NCBI GenBank assembly: GCA_945787925.1
Contig: CALZJY010000127.1
Location: 1-6,228 of the forward strand
Direction of reading: 5' to 3'
Length of the DNA: 6,228 nt
From: an uncultured Anaerosporobacter sp.
GTDB taxonomy: Bacteria; Bacillota; Clostridia; Lachnospirales; Lachnospiraceae
How positions within the stretch are numbered: the stretch's first letter is position 1; the number at the start of each line of letters is the position of its first letter. Of this stretch, positions 1-5,096 are shown piece after piece. The notes beneath the pieces were generated by a model. It searched no databases. It was not told where the DNA came from and saw only the letters and a list, made by a program, of their open reading frames with translations. The position numbers and the translations under genes were made by a program.

Positions 1-403
1 GGCAGAATACATCCACCACTGCTAAGACACCCACCAGACAGCCGATTAACGTTCTCATAATCGTAGCCTTTAGTTGCCCAAACTTACTCTCCATATGTGG
101 AAAGATAATCTTTCCAAGCAACACGTTTCCTTTCATATAATCAAAGACTGCGTCCTGCTGCCCAATTGCCCGATATAGGTTGGTCATATAGTTCTCATCA
201 TCCAATTCGATGATCGTGCAGTGGTAGTTCCTCATTAACTCATTCTTGCTTACTCCTGCATCTAATTGCTTTACGACTTCTTGGTATTTCTCATTAAAGG
301 CTACCATGTTTTCCGTCGTTAGCTCGCATCCTGAAATCATTCGAATGCATAGGAGTAATATACAGAATAGCATTCCATTGACTCCGATTAAAAAATAGCG
401 CAT
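1..403 (-). CDS. Sensor histidine kinase, N-terminal part (cut by window edge)
   Basis: An open frame starts at an ATG (401-403) 2 nt after the response regulator stop and stays open for 134 codons to the left edge. A GGAG lies 8 nt upstream of the ATG, inside the end of the regulator gene, which suggests translational coupling. The visible protein has a hydrophobic segment at about residues 4-23, a polar region of about 90 residues (26-115), and a second hydrophobic segment starting near residue 117 (IMRTLIGCLVGVLAVV). This two-helix layout with an extracytoplasmic sensor region is typical of membrane histidine kinases. The HisKA and ATPase domains would lie outside the window, so the kinase identity is inferred from topology and position after a response regulator. 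Residues 23-26 (ISGC) happen to match a lipobox pattern, but R21 just before it makes a lipoprotein signal doubtful. Confidence 0.72.
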   Translation of the reverse strand, partial: MRYFLIGVNGMLFCILLLCIRMISGCELTTENMVAFNEKYQEVVKQLDAGVSKNELMRNYHCTIIELDDENYMTNLYRAIGQQDAVFDYMKGNVLLGKIIFPHMESKFGQLKATIMRTLIGCLVGVLAVVDVFC

Positions 404-405
404 CC

Positions 406-1080
406 TCATAGCTCCATCATATACCCCGTTCCCCAAATGGTTTTAATGTACTTTGGCTGTTTGGGATCTTTCTCTATTTTTTCTCGAATCTTACGAATAT
501 GTACGTTTAGTGTTCCATCACTAAAGAACTCATCCCCCCATACTTGCTGAAACAGCTCTGCCTTGGGGATAACCTTATTTTTATTCTTATATAAATAATA
601 TAATAGGCGAAATTCCTTTGTCTTTAACCTTACTTCTTCGCCATCCACATATACTTTCATGGCATCGGAATCTAGGAAAAGTCCTGTTTGCTTCACCTTG
701 CTTCCGTTTTGTGCCTGGTCTATCCTCTTTAAGATGACCTTCACTTTTGCCAGTAACACGCTTAGAGAATATGGTTTCTTAATATAATCGTCTCCTCCGA
801 TATTTAAAGCGATTAGCACATCATCATCGCTCTGCCTTGCACTGATAAATAAGATAGGCATCTCATGTTCTTTTCGAATTGTCTTACATAGAGTGAAACC
901 GCTTTCCTCCTGTAGGTTGATATCTAAAAGTAGCAATTTGAATTCATTCTGTTCTAGCTGCTCTAGACACTCCTTTGCAGTGCCTACGTGCTTTGCAGTC
1001 ACTCCGAACATCTCAAAATACTCACAGGTCGCCTCTCCTAATTCTTGCTCATCATCTACAATTAGACAATCATAGTTCAT
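406..1080 (-). CDS. OmpR/PhoB-family response regulator
   Basis: This is a DNA-binding transcription factor activated by phosphotransfer from a partner sensor kinase, probably the gene right after it. Of 224 residues, about 1-118 form the receiver domain. The acidic pocket is D9-D10-E11, the predicted phosphorylated aspartate is D53 (LLLLDINL), the switch serine is S80 (FISAR), the aromatic position is Y99 (GGDDY) and the conserved lysine is K102 (KKP). Residues about 130-224 form a winged-helix trans_reg_C domain with LKTKEFRLLYYL, the recognition-helix region TLNVHIRKIREKI and the C-terminal hairpin IKTIWGTGYMMEL. The start is supported by AAGGAGG 8 nt upstream. Length and domain order are normal for the family and no key residue is missing. 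The signal and target genes cannot be told from this sequence; regulators of this kind in Firmicutes often control antimicrobial-peptide or cell-envelope responses. Confidence 0.95.
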   Translation of the reverse strand: MNYDCLIVDDEQELGEATCEYFEMFGVTAKHVGTAKECLEQLEQNEFKLLLLDINLQEESGFTLCKTIRKEHEMPILFISARQSDDDVLIALNIGGDDYIKKPYSLSVLLAKVKVILKRIDQAQNGSKVKQTGLFLDSDAMKVYVDGEEVRLKTKEFRLLYYLYKNKNKVIPKAELFQQVWGDEFFSDGTLNVHIRKIREKIEKDPKQPKYIKTIWGTGYMMEL

Positions 1081-1135
1081 TCCATTGTCCTCCTTAAATC
1101 AGAATCATTTCTTATACTTCTTCTCATCTATCCCT

Positions 1136-1164
1136 AGTATACCGAAGTATCTTTTTTGCTTCAA
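1136..1164 (-). promoter_or_regulatory. Sigma-A-type promoter for the two-component operon
   Basis: Read on the minus strand, TTGAAG (1159-1164) and TATACT (1136-1141) are separated by exactly 17 nt. They match the TTGACA and TATAAT consensus at 4 and 5 positions of 6. The predicted transcription start lies about 50 nt upstream of the response regulator ATG. The spacer and -10 overlap a small dyad (ATAC-TTCG-GTAT on the minus strand, 1139-1150), and a larger inverted repeat abuts the -35. Either could be an operator, but this is inference. Confidence 0.6.
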
Positions 1165-1201
1165 CTGTTGGGATTGGTCCCCCTGCTTCTGACCCCAACA
1201 G
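1165..1201. repeat. Imperfect inverted repeat next to the regulator promoter
   Basis: CTGTTGGG (1165-1172) is perfectly complementary to CCCAACAG (1194-1201). After a 4-nt bulge (1173-1176) the pairing continues with GTC (1177-1179) and GAC (1191-1193), leaving an 11-nt loop. No T-tract follows the hairpin on either strand, so it is not a normal intrinsic terminator. It sits directly upstream of the -35 box of the two-component promoter. It may be a regulator-binding site or part of a dispersed intergenic palindromic repeat. Confidence 0.5.
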
Positions 1202-1212
1202 CAAACAATTGG

Positions 1213-1225
1213 ATTGCAGCGCAAT
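1213..1225. repeat. Short inverted repeat ATTGC-AGC-GCAAT
   Basis: A perfect 5-bp stem with a 3-nt loop lies between the larger hairpin at 1165-1201 and the purH terminator. It overlaps the first copy of the 16-nt motif that also occurs at 5028-5043. It is too short to be significant alone and is listed because it is part of a densely structured intergenic stretch. Confidence 0.3.
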
Positions 1226-1235
1226 TTCCTATGCA
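1220..1235. repeat. 16-nt motif beyond the purH terminator, copy 1
   Basis: The plus-strand sequence CGCAATTTCCTATGCA matches the copy at 5028-5043 at 14 of 16 positions. In minus-strand transcript order it begins at the last base of the terminator T-tract. Its position relative to a minus-strand terminator is nearly the same as in the second copy. Confidence 0.45.
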
Positions 1236-1267
1236 AAAAAGAAGCTAGCATTTTGCGTGCTAGCTTC
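1235..1267 (-). terminator. Intrinsic terminator of purH
   Basis: On the minus strand a perfect 10-bp stem (1258-1267 with 1241-1250) with a 7-nt loop is followed by six T residues (complement of 1235-1240). It begins about 17 nt after the purH stop codon, which is a textbook arrangement. No convergent gene needs it on the plus strand, where the tail is only TTT. Confidence 0.9.
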
Positions 1268-1284
1268 TTTCCTTATATTGAAAA

Positions 1285-2838
1285 TTAGTGTTTGAAATGT
1301 CTCATTCCTGTGAATACCATTGCGATTCCATATTCGTTACATTTCTTGATGGAATCTTCGTCACGGATAGATCCGCCTGGTTGGATGATTGCAGTAATGC
1401 CAGCTTCGTGAGCTGCCACTACCGTATCATCGAATGGGAAGTATGCATCCGATGCAAGTACTGCACCTTTTGTTGCATCTTCGCTAATTAATTCTTTTGC
1501 ATGTTCAAAACATTGTTTTGCAGCCCATACACGGTTTACTTGACCAGGTCCGATACCAACTGTTTGGTTATCTTTTGCAACTGCGATACCGTTAGATTTT
1601 ACAAACTTAACGACTTTCCAAGCGAACTCTAAATCTTTCATTTCTTGTTCTGTTGGCGCACGGTCCGTTACTACAGTTAAGCCTTCTTCACTGATTAGCT
1701 TGCTGTCGATTGTTTGTACGATCACACCGCCGTTTACTTTCTTGATATCTAATGCATTTTCATCTTGAGGTACTTCGATTTCTGGAAGTTCAAGTACACG
1801 AAGGTTTTTCTTCTTGCAAAGGATATCTAATGCTTCTTGGTCATAAGAAGGTGCTACGATTACCTCTAAGAAGATCTTCGCCATTTCTTCTGCTAATTCT
1901 TTTGTCACCTTACGGTTTACTACTACGATTCCGCCGTAGATGGACATCTTATCTGCGTTGAATGCCTTTATGTAAGCTTCAACAATATTTTCATTGCTTG
2001 CTACACCACAAGGATTTCCATGCTTACATGCAACTACTGTTGGTTCTGTAAACTCTTTTAATAATTCTAATGCACCATTTGTATCATTGATGTTATTGAA
2101 CGATAATTCTTTTCCGTTGTGTTGTTTTGCATCTGTTAAAGAACCATGTTTCTTACCAATTTCACGGTAGAATGCAGCTTTTTGGTGTGGGTTTTCACCG
2201 TAACGCATATCTTCTACTTTTTCAAATGTAAGAGTTAATGTTTCTGGAAGCTCATGATCGTTTCTTTCTTTCTTTAAGTAATCTGCGATCATTGTATCGT
2301 AGTTGGAAGTATGCATGAATACTTTCTGCATTAAGTAGAATTTTGTATCAAGGCTTACTTCTTTATTTTCTTTTAATTCAGCAAGTACTTTTTCATAATC
2401 TCTAGGATCTGTTACTACTGCAACATCTTGATAATTCTTTGCTGCGCTTCGAAGCATTGTAGGTCCACCGATATCGATATTTTCTACTGCTTCTGCTCTT
2501 GTTACGCCGTCTTTTAAGATGGTTTCTTTGAAAGGATAAAGGTTAACAACCACCATATCAATTGTTTCTATGTTTAAGTCTGCAAGTTGTTGCATATGTT
2601 CTGGTTTGTTTCTCATTGCAAGTAATCCCGCATGTACTACTGGATGAAGTGTCTTTACACGGCCATCTAAACATTCTGGAAATCCTGTTAATTCAGAAAT
2701 TTCGATTGCAGCAATGCCTTCTTCTTGTAATTTCTTATAAGTTCCGCCAGTAGAGATAATTTCAATCCCTAAAGAAACTAATTCTTTTGCAAACTCTACG
2801 ATTCCTGTCTTGTCTGATACGCTGATCAATGCTCTCAT
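1285..2838 (-). CDS. purH: Bifunctional AICAR formyltransferase / IMP cyclohydrolase
   Basis: This cytosolic enzyme catalyses the last two steps of de novo purine synthesis: formylation of AICAR (ZMP) with 10-formyltetrahydrofolate to FAICAR, then ring closure to IMP. The 517-residue length is normal. The N-terminal MGS-like cyclohydrolase domain shows SVSDKTG (6-12), STGGT (29-33), GRVKTLHP (59-66), NLYPF (99-103) and ENIDIGGPTMLRSAAKN (119-135). The transformylase domain shows YGENPHQ (213-219), the catalytic KHGNPCG motif (K272, H273), SDAYFPFDD (463-471), PGGSIRD (487-493) and the ending FTGMRHFKH. The GIGPGQVNR stretch (427-435) differs slightly from the more familiar GxGAGQxxR form. AAGGAG 8 nt upstream supports the start. 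The gene is flanked by its own terminator and by a ZTP riboswitch leader, so it is probably transcribed alone and induced when its substrate accumulates. Confidence 0.98.
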   Translation of the reverse strand: MRALISVSDKTGIVEFAKELVSLGIEIISTGGTYKKLQEEGIAAIEISELTGFPECLDGRVKTLHPVVHAGLLAMRNKPEHMQQLADLNIETIDMVVVNLYPFKETILKDGVTRAEAVENIDIGGPTMLRSAAKNYQDVAVVTDPRDYEKVLAELKENKEVSLDTKFYLMQKVFMHTSNYDTMIADYLKKERNDHELPETLTLTFEKVEDMRYGENPHQKAAFYREIGKKHGSLTDAKQHNGKELSFNNINDTNGALELLKEFTEPTVVACKHGNPCGVASNENIVEAYIKAFNADKMSIYGGIVVVNRKVTKELAEEMAKIFLEVIVAPSYDQEALDILCKKKNLRVLELPEIEVPQDENALDIKKVNGGVIVQTIDSKLISEEGLTVVTDRAPTEQEMKDLEFAWKVVKFVKSNGIAVAKDNQTVGIGPGQVNRVWAAKQCFEHAKELISEDATKGAVLASDAYFPFDDTVVAAHEAGITAIIQPGGSIRDEDSIKKCNEYGIAMVFTGMRHFKH

Positions 2839-2912
2839 GTCTTGTTCTCCTTTTCTTTCCTAAGATACTTCTGGGGTCTTTTTGCATCTTACTTTTTTTT
2901 ACATACAGATAC

Positions 2913-2950
2913 AAAAAACCGCCTGAGTAACCATTAGGCTGCCCAGGCGG
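2913..2950 (-). terminator. Riboswitch-controlled terminator in the purH leader
   Basis: On the minus strand CCGCCTGGG (2950-2942) can pair with CTCAGGCGG (2927-2919) as a 9-bp stem containing one G-U pair. A smaller inner stem may form around TAAT, and six T residues follow (2918-2913). No minus-strand gene lies just upstream for it to end, and it sits between promoter and purH, so it is best read as an attenuator. Its 5' arm includes the CCGCC and GGGC segments that the ZTP aptamer needs for its pseudoknot and P3, so terminator and ligand-bound aptamer exclude each other. Ligand should therefore switch purH on. Confidence 0.88.
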
Positions 2951-3014
2951 TCGGCATATTCTTTTTTTCGTACTCCCTATGGGTTTCTCCCAATATTCCG
3001 CCAGTCATACGAAC
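2940..3014 (-). ncRNA. ZTP/ZMP riboswitch aptamer (pfl motif) upstream of purH
   Basis: The minus strand shows the ordered elements of the pfl/ZTP class. P1 is TTCGTA (3013-3008) pairing with TACGAA (2972-2967). The conserved TGACTGGCGGAA begins at 3007. P2 is TGGG (2992-2989) with CCCA (2983-2980), closed by an AGAAA loop and followed by TAGGGAG. A linker of about 11 nt leads to the hallmark GCCGACCGCCTGGGCA (2955-2940). P3 forms from GCC with GGC, and its loop CCGCC (2950-2946) is perfectly complementary to GGCGG (3002-2998), giving the class pseudoknot. The family is known to bind ZTP and ZMP, the 10-formyl-THF stress signal and PurH substrate, and to lie upstream of purH, folD and glyA genes. 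Assignment is by motif recognition and hand-drawn pairing. Confidence 0.93.
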
Positions 3015-3023
3015 TATACCTTT

Positions 3024-3052
3024 ATACTACTACAGCCCCCTTGTAATTTCAA
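3024..3052 (-). promoter_or_regulatory. Sigma-A-type promoter for purH
   Basis: On the minus strand TTGAAA (3052-3047, 5 of 6 to consensus) is followed after 17 nt by TAGTAT (3029-3024, 4 of 6). Transcription would start near 3017, a few nucleotides before the riboswitch P1 helix. That agreement between promoter and aptamer position strengthens both calls. A TATAAA at 3026-3021 is an alternative -10 but would need 20-nt spacing. Confidence 0.65.
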
Positions 3053-3132
3053 ACGCTTTCTTCTAATTGTTTTTATTAGAAAATCTTATATAGTTCGTAA
3101 GAAAGTTATCAGGAAATCACTCGTATTGTTTA

Positions 3133-3161
3133 TTGCGAGCATTCCCATAATATACTATAAT
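3133..3161 (+). promoter_or_regulatory. Sigma-A-type promoter for the DUF1461-deaminase-amidase operon
   Basis: TTGCGA (3133-3138) and a perfect TATAAT (3156-3161) are separated by 17 nt. Transcription would start near 3168, giving a leader of about 24 nt before the ATG at 3192. The promoter diverges from the purH promoter, with about 80 nt between the two -35 boxes. Its position excludes the longer upstream reading of the first operon gene. Confidence 0.7.
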
Positions 3162-3177
3162 AGGCAAATAGAGTATA

Positions 3178-3184
3178 GGGAGGA
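3178..3184 (+). promoter_or_regulatory. Ribosome binding site fixing the DUF1461 start
   Basis: GGGAGGA is placed so that its GGAGG core ends 8 nt before the ATG at 3192. The frame is open back to an ATG at 2979, but that codon lies antisense to the purH riboswitch and upstream of the promoter. This site therefore decides the start. Confidence 0.8.
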
Positions 3185-3191
3185 ATCATTT

Positions 3192-3830
3192 ATGAAAAAA
3201 CAAAAGCAAGCTGCCAATCTTTTAATTGGAATTATTTTTACATTGTTTTTCATCTCCACAAGCGTGATTATTGTAATAAATAGCCGTTTTTTATATCGAA
3301 TGGATGTTGACTTTCTACACTTATCTGAAAATAGCGGATATAGCAAGGAAGTAATCACTCGCAACTACGATGTACTGATTGATTACTGCTCTCCATTTAA
3401 CGATGGAGAACTCCGATTTCCAGACCTTCCTTCTTCAGAAAGTGCGCTTTCTCATTTTGCAGAAGTAAAGGTCATCTTTGTAGCCATGTACTACATTGCT
3501 GCAATCACTGGCATCTTACTTATTTTTATCATATTACAGAAACGAAAAAAAAATGAGTATCGCTATTTAAAAACAGCTTCTCTTACTTGCATCATTTTAC
3601 CTGCCATTGTAGGGATTGCAAGTATGATTAACTTTGACAAGACATTTATCCTCTTTCATAAGCTAGTATTTTCAAACGACGACTGGCTCTTTAATCCAAG
3701 CACAGATCCGATCATCTTATTACTTCCGGAAGCATTCTTTATGCACTGTGCCATTGCAATCGTCCTACTAGTACTCATTGGAAGCGGACTTTTATATTGG
3801 TTCTATAGACGAAGACGAAACACTCTATAG
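3192..3830 (+). CDS. DUF1461 / TIGR01906-type integral membrane protein
   Basis: The function of this 212-residue protein is unknown. Hydrophobic segments lie at about residues 8-30, 93-115, 126-146 and 184-206, so four transmembrane helices are expected. Two larger loops (about 31-92 and 147-183) would be on the same, probably outer, side, and the C-terminus ends in a basic RRRR patch that should be cytoplasmic. Family-like features are FLYRMDVDFLHL (33-44), NYDVLIDY (58-65), HFAEVK (88-93) and FHKLVFSNDDWLFNPSTDP (155-173) followed by LLPEAFF. Family assignment is by recognition of these motifs. The ATG at 3192 is chosen because of its ribosome binding site and promoter; the frame extends 71 codons further upstream, but that part covers both promoters and has no ribosome binding site of its own. 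It is the first gene of a three-gene operon, 22 nt ahead of the deaminase. Confidence 0.87.
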   Translation: MKKQKQAANLLIGIIFTLFFISTSVIIVINSRFLYRMDVDFLHLSENSGYSKEVITRNYDVLIDYCSPFNDGELRFPDLPSSESALSHFAEVKVIFVAMYYIAAITGILLIFIILQKRKKNEYRYLKTASLTCIILPAIVGIASMINFDKTFILFHKLVFSNDDWLFNPSTDPIILLLPEAFFMHCAIAIVLLVLIGSGLLYWFYRRRRNTL

Positions 3831-3852
3831 TCAATAGAAAGGAGTTATTTTT

Positions 3853-4332
3853 ATGAAACGACAAGACTATCTTACTTGGGACGAATACTTTATGGGAGTT
3901 GCCATTTTGTCCAGCATGCGAAGCAAGGATCCAAGCACTAGTGTTGGATGTTGTATCGTAAATGAGGACAACCGTATCCTTAGCATGGGATACAACGGAA
4001 TGCCACAAGGCTGCTCGGATGATGAATTTCCATGGGAACGTGACGGAGACTTTCTCGATACGAAATATCCATATGTCTGCCATGCGGAATTAAATGCAAT
4101 CTTAAACTACACCGGTGTAAACCTAAAAGGTGCGAAAGTCTATACGACCTTATTCCCATGTAATGAATGTACAAAAGCTCTCATCCAAGTGGGCGTAAAA
4201 GAAGTCATCTACTTACAGGACAAGTATGCAGATACCCCTTCGGTACTTGCAAGCAAGCGCATGATGAAATGTTCCGGGCTAACATATCGTCAATATAAGC
4301 CGGCCAATAAGACGGCATCGCTGGAACTTTAG
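3853..4332 (+). CDS. dCMP deaminase (ComEB-like, cytidine/deoxycytidylate deaminase family)
   Basis: This cytosolic zinc enzyme is predicted to convert dCMP to dUMP, the substrate of thymidylate synthase. The 159-residue protein has the zinc and catalytic signature HAE (H77, E79 as proton shuttle) and PCNEC (ligands C103 and C106). It also has the dCMP-deaminase features DPSTSVGC near residue 27 and GYNGMPQGC (46-54), and a C-terminal QYKP. In characterised dCMP deaminases the family is often allosterically controlled by dCTP and dTTP, which is not demonstrated here. The start has AGGAG 8 nt upstream. It lies 22 nt after the DUF1461 gene and 8 nt before the amidase gene. Homology is to ComEB of Bacillus, but no comEA or comEC neighbour is present, so a role in DNA uptake is not implied. 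Confidence 0.95.
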   Translation: MKRQDYLTWDEYFMGVAILSSMRSKDPSTSVGCCIVNEDNRILSMGYNGMPQGCSDDEFPWERDGDFLDTKYPYVCHAELNAILNYTGVNLKGAKVYTTLFPCNECTKALIQVGVKEVIYLQDKYADTPSVLASKRMMKCSGLTYRQYKPANKTASLEL

Positions 4333-4340
4333 GGCGTTCT

Positions 4341-5024
4341 ATGAAAAAGCGGAACAACCAAAAGCCTGCCAGACAGTTCTATAAACGTCTGGCATCTATC
4401 GCACTGCTGATTTTCTGTTGTGCGATACTACTTAATGCGTTTAAAGCCCGTTCTCTGACTGCCTCCCTTTCCGTTCTAGGACGAGTAAGCGGCATGCATT
4501 CTGCTCGTACTGCAACCGTGGCGCAGCCAGAAATTACAGTTGACTTACTTACCCCAAATAAATACTCCAGACCCCAGAAAGCACTTACGCAAGTGAATTC
4601 CATCGTGATCCACTATGTTGGCAATGCAGGCTCCACCGCCACTGCAAATCGAGATTACTTCGAGAACCTAAGACATACTGGCACAACATCTGCAAGCAGC
4701 CATTTCGTTGTAGGCATCGACGGCTCCATCGTTCAATGCGTTCCTCTCGATGAGATCAGCTATGCCTCCAACCATCGAAACCGTGACACGATCAGCATCG
4801 AAGTATGCCATCCGGATGATAGTGGCAAATTCAGCTCGGATACGATAGCGTCCTTAACGAAATTAGTTGGCTGGCTATTAGATGTTTATGATTTAGAGAA
4901 AGACGATGTCATCCGCCACTATGACGTTACTGGAAAGGTTTGTCCGAAATACTATGTGGAACACGAAGATGCTTGGGAAAACCTAAAGCAGAAATTCTGG
5001 GACTATTATCAAAAACATAAATAA
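4341..5024 (+). CDS. Membrane-anchored N-acetylmuramoyl-L-alanine amidase (Amidase_2)
   Basis: This peptidoglycan hydrolase is predicted to cut the bond between N-acetylmuramic acid and the stem peptide outside the membrane. The 227-residue protein has a basic N-terminus and one hydrophobic segment (about 17-34), a signal anchor or signal peptide with no lipobox. A linker of about 45 residues leads to an Amidase_2/PGRP-like domain from about 65 to 220. By comparison with T7 lysozyme the zinc ligands should be H91 (IVIHYVGN), H193 (IRHYDVTGK) and C201 (KVCP), with K199 in the catalytic-lysine position. E154 lies in a conserved strand (ISIEVCH). The usual tyrosine before the second histidine is S120 here (SSHFVV). 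No separate cell-wall-binding domain is visible. The start is 8 nt after the deaminase stop with only a weak AGGG, suggesting translational coupling. A sporulation, growth or lytic role cannot be distinguished. Confidence 0.92.
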   Translation: MKKRNNQKPARQFYKRLASIALLIFCCAILLNAFKARSLTASLSVLGRVSGMHSARTATVAQPEITVDLLTPNKYSRPQKALTQVNSIVIHYVGNAGSTATANRDYFENLRHTGTTSASSHFVVGIDGSIVQCVPLDEISYASNHRNRDTISIEVCHPDDSGKFSSDTIASLTKLVGWLLDVYDLEKDDVIRHYDVTGKVCPKYYVEHEDAWENLKQKFWDYYQKHK

Positions 5025-5027
5025 GAA

Positions 5028-5043
5028 CGCAACTTTCTATGCA
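5028..5043. repeat. 16-nt motif beyond the guaB terminator, copy 2
   Basis: CGCAACTTTCTATGCA matches copy 1 (1220-1235) at 14 of 16 positions. In minus-strand order it lies just beyond the guaB terminator, and on the plus strand it falls between the amidase stop and the same hairpin. Confidence 0.45.
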
Positions 5044-5046
5044 ATG

Positions 5047-5086
5047 AAAAAAGAGAAACTCGTTTGTTAGCGAGTTTCTCTTTTTT
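5047..5086. terminator. Bidirectional intrinsic terminator between the amidase gene and guaB
   Basis: A perfect 16-bp inverted repeat (5047-5062 with 5071-5086) has an 8-nt loop. The outer six pairs are all A-T, so each strand gives a GC-containing stem followed by six T residues. It lies 22 nt after the amidase stop and 10 nt after the guaB stop, so it should end both convergent transcripts. Confidence 0.93.
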
Positions 5087-5096
5087 ATGCTTCCAA

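Noticed and set aside
1165..1201. Inverted repeat as an intrinsic terminator
   Set aside because: No T-tract follows on either strand; the T-run at 1152-1157 lies on the wrong side for plus-strand termination and reads as A on the minus strand.
1288..1961. Plus-strand open frames inside purH, and similar shadows in the response regulator, deaminase, amidase and guaB genes
   Set aside because: They are short, antisense to well-supported genes, lack ribosome binding sites and show no recognisable protein features.
2919..2968. Plus-strand terminator from the same hairpin with the T-run at 2962-2968
   Set aside because: The T-run is 11 nt past the stem and no plus-strand gene ends there. The minus-strand reading has an immediate T-tract and a riboswitch context.
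3021..3026. TATAAA as the -10 box of the purH promoter
   Set aside because: It is 20 nt from TTGAAA, whereas TAGTAT gives the preferred 17-nt spacing.
2979..3191. Extra 71-residue N-terminal region of the DUF1461 reading frame
   Set aside because: It is antisense to the riboswitch, contains the operon promoter, has no ribosome binding site at 2979 and does not resemble the family.
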